From positions 1 through 23,965 of IMG/VR virus record IMGVR_UViG_3300006749_000128: 23,965 bases of DNA. The stretch is one strand, 5' to 3'. The notes beneath the pieces are model-generated. The model saw only the letters and a program-made list of their open reading frames with translations, was not told the origin of the DNA and did not search any database. This stretch comes from a virus. Position 1 is the first letter of the stretch; each line of letters opens with the position of its first letter. Made by a program: the position numbers and the translations under genes. Below, one piece after another: positions 5,589 through 15,000 of the stretch.

Positions 5589-7049
5589 CTAAAGCTCCAG
5601 TGGATCATAATTGTGTTCGGCAAATGGTTGTGGTTCAAACGCAATATCTTCTTCCGTGAGGGCGTATCGGAGCATCATTACTGCATACCTAGTAGCCGAC
5701 TCGATGTCGTCACGCTCTGCGACAATGCGACCGTCCTTACGGTGCAACATACGTTTTTCTTCAAACCACTCGTTAAGGTGACGGAATACCTTAAATCTGC
5801 CGGTTCTCATTCTCTCCAAGATGTCCAGAGTTGCAGGCTCTCGCGCTTGCCCACCACCCTTGTCGTCTTCGTACCTAGCGGACAGGTAGAGCATGTTGAC
5901 GCCACACTCCTCATACTGGTCACGCAACGCTTTGCCGCCGCCTTTGTCCCTGGTCATGCCGTCGTGAGGCCATGCGACTGGTATCCACTCTGCCCGCGAG
6001 GTGATCGCCTGAGCGTGATAAGCCGCTGTCTCGCCTGACTTACGATAGCAGTCAGTTACATATACGATGTCCGCGTCGGCGTCGTATGCGATCCATGCTG
6101 CCCCTGCTGGGTGGTCGATTCCGAAGTCGATTCCGCAGATGCGGCGGAAGTACGCGGGGATTGGGAATGGATCGCAAACTATCTCCTCGTCAGGGACGTT
6201 GTAAACACCGCCAGAGCCGAGCAGGGGCGTACCTTTCGCCCGCGTCGCCCGTTCATGCTCTGGGTAAGATTTGAGTAGTCGGTTCCGTTCCGCCTCGTCC
6301 AGGTGAGGACTCTGCTCCCAAGTGGCGGTTGCGTAGTAAATTCCGTCGCCGCCGTCAAGGAAGTGCCTGACAATATCTGACATGCCAAACAGAGGGGTAC
6401 GGGTGAACAAGATCAACCCCTTCTTGTCCAAGGTACGGGTCTGGCATTCAGTGAAAATTGCATGGTCAGTTGGTTCTTCGTCAAGCCACACGCCGTGCCG
6501 TGACACACCTTGAAACTTGATGTTGCCTTGTTCGTAGGACTTGAAAGCAAGCTCTGACCAGCCGCCGGAAGAATGCTTGACTTTCACAGTGTCAATCACG
6601 TTTTGGACGCCACACTGACGGAAATCCACGTTGCCGATGTGCTCTTTGGGAATCCACCCTGTGCCGTCCGGTACCTTTGTACCAGGCTCCATTGCCCCAA
6701 CCAGGGCGAACTGGCAGACATCACGAGTAAGCTCGTTGGTTGGTCCTGCGACAATCCAGGAAGTGGGTTCATCAAACCTTCGACCCTCCCACCAGTCTGG
6801 GTACAGGCCAGTGAGGTGCAGTGCGACTTCAGCAGCCGCTGATCGCGTCTTGCCTGTCCGGTTCCCTGCAATAATTGCACGCTCAGGGCATTCGGTTCCA
6901 CGATTATGCCACTCCGCCTGCCAATCGTACGGACCACCCTCGTTACCCTTACTGGCAAGGCCACCGTACTCACCCAGCAGGCGAGTTTGACTCTTGAGCT
7001 TTTGCAGCTCCTCAAGTAACTCCAGAACCTGTGCGGCTTCTTGACTCAT
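5589..7049 (-). CDS. terL: Terminase large subunit
   Basis: The 486-residue protein has an ATPase domain with Walker A GNRTGKT (62-68) and Walker B VWLDEE (187-192), and a coupling-like segment LILFTRTPL (212-220). It then has an RNase H-like nuclease domain beginning at CGIDFGID (305-312), with later acidic clusters near EDD (about 390) and RDDIESATRYA (about 448-458). TerL is the motor that pumps DNA into the prohead through the portal and cuts concatemers. Length is normal for the family. The ATG overlaps the stop of the fibre gene as ATGA, and the gene is followed immediately by the 83-residue protein and portal. No small terminase is recognisable nearby. Confidence 0.96.
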   Translation of the reverse strand: MSQEAAQVLELLEELQKLKSQTRLLGEYGGLASKGNEGGPYDWQAEWHNRGTECPERAIIAGNRTGKTRSAAAEVALHLTGLYPDWWEGRRFDEPTSWIVAGPTNELTRDVCQFALVGAMEPGTKVPDGTGWIPKEHIGNVDFRQCGVQNVIDTVKVKHSSGGWSELAFKSYEQGNIKFQGVSRHGVWLDEEPTDHAIFTECQTRTLDKKGLILFTRTPLFGMSDIVRHFLDGGDGIYYATATWEQSPHLDEAERNRLLKSYPEHERATRAKGTPLLGSGGVYNVPDEEIVCDPFPIPAYFRRICGIDFGIDHPAGAAWIAYDADADIVYVTDCYRKSGETAAYHAQAITSRAEWIPVAWPHDGMTRDKGGGKALRDQYEECGVNMLYLSARYEDDKGGGQAREPATLDILERMRTGRFKVFRHLNEWFEEKRMLHRKDGRIVAERDDIESATRYAVMMLRYALTEEDIAFEPQPFAEHNYDPLEL

Positions 7050-9028
7050 GCGATCTTCGTCGCCGAAAGAACGCCGCCAAACTGGACACTTGCTTGCGTG
7101 CCGTCCTGTGGTCTTAAACCGACTGTAGTGTACAGGTTGGTGTTTGAACCAACGGTCACAACAGTTTTGTAGAACAATGATTGGGTGTGAGCGAGGTTCC
7201 TGACGCCTACTCCGTTATTCATACATTCAAAACTCTTGACTGTATCTCCTCCTGCACCAGTGACCTGTCCACTGAGGGTGGCTGAGCCGTTGTTTCGGGA
7301 AGTAGTCAGGTGAACCATCGGACCCCGTGACAGGTTAGACGAAGTAACGGCAGCGAAGATGTTGCATTCAATCAGATACGTTCCTGATGGCAAGGTGAAG
7401 AACCCTGCACCGCCAGAAGTCACACTAGCCCCAGAGACGTTTGAAAAAGAACCTGAGCTTGTAGCTTGGGGACTGAGTGAGTGATAGCGTTGATTCGCGG
7501 TGCCACTACCTGACGAGTGTTGTTGATCTGAGTATTGGACACAAAGAACCTGCGGAGCCCCAGAGTTGGAGTCAACATAACCCTTGGTCGCGGCGTGGTC
7601 GCTGGCGGTCGGAGTTGCCACATTGTCAATGATTGTCGTCGAAGGCAGCACAAGCTGGGGGTTGCCGCCGTTTGCATCGAAAGTGGCTGTGCTGCCACCA
7701 AAGTTTAGAGCCAGGCTGTCCTGGTTACGGTTTGTCTGATTGTGGGTGTATGTGATGCCACCCGAGATGTTGTTTGCAACCTTGCCAAAGAAGATGTTGG
7801 CTGTGTTGTCAGAGCCACTAGGGTTGGGTTGGAGAATAGAAAGACCGTTGCTGGAGTCGTTGGTTTCCAAGACAAGGATATTGCCGGTCGTCGCTGCTGC
7901 GACTGATCCAGCAGTTGCTTCTACAACGTGCAACATGCCGTCAGCACTAGCAGAAGAGGTGTTAACACCCACTCTACTGGCGTTGCCACTTGGACCTTTA
8001 AGAGTACCTGTGACAGTTACGTCCTCACCTACTGTAAGCCCCCCGCCAATAACGGCATCGTCAACCACTGTCAGGTCGTCTGTGGATGTCAGCTGTTCAG
8101 CAGTAATTGTCCCGGATGAGGTAACCCCTCCGTTGGCTGTTACAGCACCACTTAATGTAGATGTGCCAGATACCACAAGATTCTCACCGGCAGTTACACG
8201 GTTGAAAGACACATCGTCGCCAGTTCCAACTCCAAGTGACGTTCTTGCTGTTGCTCCAGATTGCAGCTCATAAGCACTGGACTCAGACACAATAAATGCG
8301 TTACTGCCTGTCGCAGAAGGAACGCTGCCAGAGCTGGTGTTCTGTACAGCGAGGTTGATGTTGCCGGAGGAGTTTGTGACGGTTACAGATCCATCGGAAG
8401 ACGCGATGCTTTGAATTGGAGCTGCGGCACTTGCCCTGGCGGTGGTGTGGTACAGATTGGTTGGGCTGCCGTCCTCGTCAACATCGTCAGTCGTAAGCGT
8501 GACCGCACCAGTCTTGAGGGTACCGCCGTCGCCAGCAATGCTGTTCACAAAGGTGGTGCCGCCCTGGAGGTTTGCCAATTGGCCAACCGTCGCAGCATCT
8601 GAAACAAGAATGCCGTCGGCCACGTTGGTGATCCGTCGGTTGGTGACGGTGGTGTCCACCAGCTTGGAGGCGTCCAGGTTGCCATCGTTGTCAATTGTCA
8701 TACCCTGGTGGTGCAGGGCTGTGACCTTATCTAGGGCGGCCTCAACGGCATCTACGTCAAGTACCTGGTTGTTTGCCAAGTTTGTGCCTTGCGTCCGATC
8801 CAGGACTCGGCGGAAAGTCAGCGTCTTGGAACTGTTGAAACCAGGGTCGGAATCGACAGTTACCTGGTTTGTGGTTGAAAGCACGGTAAACCCAGAAGTC
8901 ACCTGAAGGCCGTCAAAGAACATGACGATATCAGAGGTTTCAAATACCTCAAAACCCAGACTAAATGTCTGATTACTTCCAGCGTCTGGGGTGAATGACT
9001 TTTCGGTAAGTGTGTTTGATACAGTCAT
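7046..9028 (-). CDS. Tail fibre protein with T7-like N-terminal domain
   Basis: The 660-residue protein has an N-terminus (to about residue 150) like the tail-attachment domain of T7 gp17: a KSFTPDAGSNQTFSLGFEVF opening, a DGLQVTSG turn, then LTFRRVLDRTQGTNLANN and a DVDAVEAALDKVTALHHQG helix. A long shaft of Ser/Thr/Gly/Val-rich short strands follows, with TSLGVGTGDDVSFNRV and paired SGT/TAN/TSS units that suggest a beta-helix or repeated-strand trimer. An ATKGYVD motif near 480 is widespread in phage fibres. The last 170 residues form a compact strand-rich domain (FFTLPSGTYLIECNIFAAV near 543-561) that may adopt a C1q/TNF-like trimeric fold and bind the receptor. The ATG follows the gp16-like stop by 12 bases with GGA upstream. 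Fibres recognise the host surface; the receptor is unknown. Confidence 0.9.
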   Translation of the reverse strand: MTVSNTLTEKSFTPDAGSNQTFSLGFEVFETSDIVMFFDGLQVTSGFTVLSTTNQVTVDSDPGFNSSKTLTFRRVLDRTQGTNLANNQVLDVDAVEAALDKVTALHHQGMTIDNDGNLDASKLVDTTVTNRRITNVADGILVSDAATVGQLANLQGGTTFVNSIAGDGGTLKTGAVTLTTDDVDEDGSPTNLYHTTARASAAAPIQSIASSDGSVTVTNSSGNINLAVQNTSSGSVPSATGSNAFIVSESSAYELQSGATARTSLGVGTGDDVSFNRVTAGENLVVSGTSTLSGAVTANGGVTSSGTITAEQLTSTDDLTVVDDAVIGGGLTVGEDVTVTGTLKGPSGNASRVGVNTSSASADGMLHVVEATAGSVAAATTGNILVLETNDSSNGLSILQPNPSGSDNTANIFFGKVANNISGGITYTHNQTNRNQDSLALNFGGSTATFDANGGNPQLVLPSTTIIDNVATPTASDHAATKGYVDSNSGAPQVLCVQYSDQQHSSGSGTANQRYHSLSPQATSSGSFSNVSGASVTSGGAGFFTLPSGTYLIECNIFAAVTSSNLSRGPMVHLTTSRNNGSATLSGQVTGAGGDTVKSFECMNNGVGVRNLAHTQSLFYKTVVTVGSNTNLYTTVGLRPQDGTQASVQFGGVLSATKIA

Positions 9029-9040
9029 GTTGGGTCCATT

Positions 9041-12000
9041 CTAATATGAAAATCCACCAGTTTCATTACCATTTCCCTCCATCAATTCTTCGACATTTTC
9101 TATTTGCCCAGACGGGTCGATCTGTCGGTCAAGCTGATAGACAGTCACGCCGTACGCGGCGTATGGAGAGAGCAACGCACCCATTAATCCAAAGATACCT
9201 TTGGTCAAGTCCACAAACCCAGAGAGGTCAAACTCTTTGCTGTCTGTGAACACATTGGGAGCCAGTTTTTTACGGGCTCGGTTGAAGGGTGCAAGAAGGT
9301 CTTCAACCAGGGCGTCAGGAACGGTTTGTGGCTTGAAGGGGTAAGCCTTGCCAAGTCCGACAGCCTGAAATCCGTGGTAAAGCAGTGAATTGCCTATACC
9401 CGCAATAGGAAAGATGCTGGCAACGGAAGTGACAGGTCCAAGGCCATACCGTAGACCTGTACGCTTAACGTATTCACCTGGTTCTTCGACCATTTGCTTG
9501 TAGGCAGTGAGTTGTTGGGTCGGATTTAGGATGGCACTTACAACATCCTTCATCAGCGTAAGCAAGAATCCGCCAAACCAAATCCGAAACAGAGCACGCG
9601 CAGCCTGGTTCTTGTAGTTCGTATTAGGTGCTGGGCGTCTGCCCCCTATGCCGTCATATTTAGCTCGACTAGTTGCTTCATCGAAAGGCACCTTGGCATC
9701 ATCAGGAACGCCTTCCTGGTTCTTGTCGTGAGCCTTGCGATCCTTTTCAACTTGTTCTTCGACATATTGATCGACACGGCGTTTTCGACGATCAACAAAC
9801 TGTTCGCTGCGGTTTGCTGCACGAGCCTGCCCAGCAGAAGTAACAAAAGTTTGATATGCAGCATTCAGATATCCACGAAATGGCATAAAGAAGTATGCGT
9901 AGAGGTTTTTACGAGTCAGTAGGGCGTTGCCTGTCAGGTGCGAGTAGTCGAAGTTTGGCTGTGATGATTGTGTGGCTTCATCAAACTTCGAGATAATTAC
10001 TTCAGTCAATCCTGGCGAAGCTCGAAGAGCCTCAAAGGGAGTTTCAGTGACAAAATTTATAAGCTCTTCCTGCGTTGGATTACCAGGTCCAGTCTTTGTG
10101 GCCAGAGCATTGTTTAGCTCAGCAAAAATTTGACCTGTCCGTTCTATACCAAATGCGTCTGTGAGATTCTTAGTTGTGGGTTGCAGTCCGTCTACTGTCT
10201 TAACAGAGGCTTTCAACATTCTCAAAACATTGTCCAGATCAGCCTGGACGAACCTTTTACCGCCACGCAACCTGGTTCTGCCGTCCACACTTTGGATTGC
10301 ATCAAACAACGCGTCTTCTTGTTTTCTTGCCCTAGCAGACGCCTCAAGTTCGGCTGCTGTTTGACCCGAGAAGATTTGGATGCCACTTTCAGAGGTTGCT
10401 GTCTTTCGGAAAGACATACTGTGTTCATAGAAGAAATCAAAGTAATTGCCCAAACCAGCTTCAACCGCCGTCTCACGCATAGTGGGCAGTTCAGGCGCGA
10501 GGTTGTCAGGCAAAAGCGTCCCCAAAGCACGGCCTGTTGACTTGAACACAGGAATGATTTCTTTGAACGCACTCTGTAGCCCAGCAAGGGTGTTCATAAA
10601 CTCGCTGACAACAGGTCGATTTTTGTCGAACCTGTAGCCCTCTGGCAGATACATATCGTAGAACATTTCAGACCCGACCTGACTGACTGCAATACCTGGG
10701 TTCACAGTAAGGGCTCGTATGCCGAAAATGCTCTGCGCTTTGCGGAGCAGCTTTTCTTCTGTGGTTTTCTGTGTCAAGTCTTTGCCAGCTTTGCCCAAAG
10801 CAATGGCTTCAATTCGGTCTAAGATTTGTTTACGAATATTGCCGAAGCCTGCTAGCTCGATAGATTGGGAGCTGATGCTAATCATAGAGTCACCAGCACC
10901 TCTGTTTGTTGGACCCGCAACCGCATGCCTAATTTCTGCCAAAGCAGGAATAACGGTAAATTGAGCTAGTTGCGCCTGTGCTCTACGCTCGTAGAACGGG
11001 CCGTCCTCAAGCATGACGATATCAGCCTTGCTCTCCACAGTCGCACCGAGAACACTCTTGTCCTCAGTTAAGCCGTAGTCATTGATTGGCGTCATCATTG
11101 TTGGGTCGGCAGCATTGATGTATGCGGACAGCTCTGTTTCTGTAAAACCTGCACCCTCCATCATGCCTGTGGGATCTTCCGAGACGATTGCAGACTTACG
11201 AGGAATCGGAACGTATTTCAGCCCACGCATCGACTGAAGACCTGCACGGTTGTGCTGCTGGACCAGGGACTCTCTTGACACTTCTGCCAAGGAGCTATTG
11301 TTGAACATGGCAATATTTCCCTCGGCCATCATCAACAGATCGAAGCCCAGACGAGCTCCAAGATCCTTTAGAGCAACCTCAATGTTTTCAAGAAACTCAG
11401 TGGTGATCTTGACTCTCAGGTCTTTTCCAAACCTGGCTTGTGGTCCGAAATTAAGGTGAGCCTTGTCGATAAAACCTACAGCTCGGCTTGCCCGACTAAT
11501 GGTTGCGATGTAAACCAGTTCAGCAGAGCTGAGTGGGACAGACAGATTGTTGCCGTCAGCGTCTTTCCCGTAATTCACAGTAATCTTGTTTTCGGCACCT
11601 ACATCGTTGCCACCGTTGTACGCCTTGCCGTACTTGTTTTGAAGCTGCGTTGTAATGCCAGAGGAAATCATAAGAGCGTCACGCCCTTGCTTCGTCTCCA
11701 TGTCCACGCGGTTGTAGACGCGATCACGAAGCGTAAACTTGCGATACAGAACGTTGTAAAGATCACCCCTGGCTGTCATTAGTTCGATGAGCCTACCCAT
11801 GCTCATGGCTCCGCCAGAGGTGTATTTCATAAGGGTGCTAAATGATTTGTCGCCAATGCTTCGGTCGATAGCCTCCATAAGCTGATTCATGGCTTTGAAA
11901 TCAGCAGGGACAAGCCCCTCAAGTGCAGCAGCCTCAATGTCGAATCGTGTGTTCAGCTCCACCTCTTGCAGCTCGGCACGCCTGGTAGCAAGAATCTTTT

Positions 12001-15000
12001 GCTGCTCTGCATTGTTTGTTTCAATGACCGAGAACAGCTGATCTCGCAGCTCTGACTGTGACTCAATCGCGTTGTCATAAGCAGAAGGGTCAGTGCTCTT
12101 TTTCGGAACACGAAACTGCAACGCGCTGCCTGTTGGTCGTTGCAAAATCTCTTTGCCGTGCTCAACCAGGTGGGGAACATCACTGTTAACTAAAGTTTCC
12201 GCAGTTGTCCTGGCTGCTTGCGACGCAGGGTATAGACCTACCGGCTCAGGGAAAGATCCCAAAACTTCTTCTGCGAGTTTCTGATACTTGGGAAGAAGTG
12301 CGTAAGCACCAGACTTGTTTGGGTTTGAATTTGCAAGCGATCTTGTAAGCCTTACTGTGCCAAACAGCTCTCGGCGGGTCCGTTGTTCCAAGTATTGCAA
12401 AATCTTGATCTCGGCCCTGTCGAATACGCGTTGTATCTTGTCGAAGTCCAAGGTCTGTCCAACCCGCAGCTGCCCCAGAATCTGCTCTCGGACTGATTTG
12501 GGGATGTCCTTCTGTGACATCACAAAATCACGTAAGTGGCCAACACTGTCCTGTGCAATTTTTACGTCGTACTTAAAGTCACGGAGATCCTGGAGAAGTT
12601 TGTTGCGAATATCACGAACACGCTCGTTGGCTTTTTTGCGTGGCTCGAATCCAACGCGAGCGTTACGAGCACCCCTGGCTTCCGCTCTCAAACGGTCGCC
12701 AAGCCTGCGGTACTCCTCAAGTTCTTTACCCTCGCGGTGTGTTCGCTCTTGCTCACGAACACGCATTGGAGCTCGGTTGACTTTGGGTCTAAACAAAGAG
12801 GCGATATAATCTGCATCAACAATACCTGCGTTGAACAGCTCAAGACCTTCTTGCAAAGTTTTGGGCTGCACGAACTCACCAGCTTTGTTGCGACCAGCCT
12901 TTTTGTAATTCAGACCAAGGATGTCAGCTGCTGTCGCTTCGAGCTCTGATTTGAGTTTGGGGTTCTTGACACCATCTGCACGAGCCATCAGCTCGGCGGC
13001 AACAGTTCGTGCCTGGTCAGCCGTCATCGCCATTTGTGCGTCATTGGCGTACATATCGACTGGGATAAATTGTTCCAGAGACACTCTAAGTGGAGGCATC
13101 TGGTGCATCTCTAAAATGCCAGTCAAGCCTTCGCCAACGACCAGGGTGGCTCGCCCCCCGTACAGAGTGAACACTGACCCAGGAAGCGCGGTTGCGGTGT
13201 TGAGAACGCCTTGCCCTGTGTAACCCTCTGGTGCTCTGGACCCCCCTGGCTTAAACAAAGCTGAACCCTTGGTATAGATTTTGTCTAGAGGTATTTTTTC
13301 CCTAGTTTTTTTCTCAACGATTTCTTCTCCAACAAGGGATAACTCTGTCTCACCCCTTCGGTAACGTTGACCATCTTTGTCAACCCACATCTCGCCAATG
13401 ACTTGTGACAGTGGAACTGGGTATGGCGGCATGTTTTGGTAAGCCAATGTCGCACGTTCTGTAAACGACATCTCTACAAAATTTTGCAGGTCTTCGACAA
13501 GCTGACGACCAACATCGCCCTGGTCAGAAATTCTTTCCACATCCCCTTCAGCAAGTGTTGTGCCAAGGAGCTTTTCGATTCTTGCTTGCTTGAGCTGCCA
13601 TCCAGGTGCACCCTTGTCCACAAACTCGGAAAGCGTGAGTCGTGCATCAGGGTCGATGCCGAACATATCCGTGTTTTGAAGACGTTGTATCGGCGATCCA
13701 CCTTCTATTTGGAAGATGCTATCTCTCATTGAACCTGCACGCTGTCGTAGCTCGGTAACGCTAGCTTTCTCGTAGTTTTCGACGTAGGCGTCTACAGCTT
13801 TCTGCACATCCGCAGCAGTATCTAGTTCTGAGTCAACACCGATCTTAAGAGCCTTTTTGATTTGACCGGCAGGAATCACCACGTTGTTGGCAAACGGATT
13901 GGCGACTTGCATAGCTGCGTAGGAAACAACACTGTCAGGCAGATTTACTGCTTCTAATTTTGTAGTGTCAAAACCAGACTCCTGGAGCTTGGCCATGTAG
14001 TCGGCAGCCGTAGGGGCTCCGTAGTTGTTGACTGCGGTGAAGAACCGCTCTTGCTCGACTGGCTGTGTACCTGGCACAGATTTTTTAGGAGCACCACTCT
14101 TCTCAATGCCCATGCTTCTTTTGGCACCAAGCCCTATTAGGCTGGGGTCAACCATGCCGCGTCGCATACCAGCGCGTGGCACGCCAGGAGCATCGGGCAT
14201 AGTTGCAGGTCGTACAGGGATTGTCTCAGGCAGTGCACCTCTGATTCGTGTGCCTTCACTTGTGATCCCACGCTTATTAAGTTCGTTCTTTAGGCGCAAG
14301 ATGACAGGATCAAATTCTGCTCTTCGTGATTTAGGCAAAGTTGAACGATGACGAATGACATCCTTGGCAAATCCAAAGAGCCTTGCATCTTCCATGCTGG
14401 ATATGCCCACATCTATTTTTTGACCTTGCAGAGACATAATCAAATCTTGTTTGAATGTGTCGTAAGCCTGGATCTCCATGATGCTGGCCTGGTTAGGCGT
14501 TATAGGGTTTGCTCTTTTACCGGACATCTTATGGATGCGTGCAAGCTCAGACATAAATTCACGTTGAGCTGACCGACCAGATTTAAACGCTCTGGATGAC
14601 GCACGAATCGACGGAGCCCCAAAAAACAACAGGCCCATACCGATCCCAGCAGCGGCGTTTTCTGCTGTAAAACCTTCAACAATCCTGGTGTACAGATCAA
14701 CACGAAGTGCTCTGTCTATGTTGTTAGAAAAGTCTTTCTCAAACCTGGTAAACCCTTCGAGCAAAAGTTCATCGGAGATTCTTGCGGCCTCCATGACTGC
14801 GTACCCAGCAAACGCTGATCGCAAAATAGAAGGTGCGACAGCTCGGGTGTTGGCCAACATTTCCGGCGTAAAATACTTGCCAAACTTACGCTCTGATGCA
14901 ACCCGCAATCTTCTTGAAATAACAGGTGCAGCTGCTTTTAGGTCGGCAAAGATGGCTCGTCCAAAACGAATCTTCACTGCCTCCGGCATAGCTTCTGGCA

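Noticed and set aside
5406-6038. 210-residue open frame on the + strand across TerL
   Set aside because: It lies antisense to a terminase with full Walker and nuclease motifs and has no family-like features.
7740-8273. 177-residue + strand frame rich in Pro, Ser, Thr and Val opposite the fibre
   Set aside because: The low-complexity composition is the mirror of the fibre's repetitive codons.
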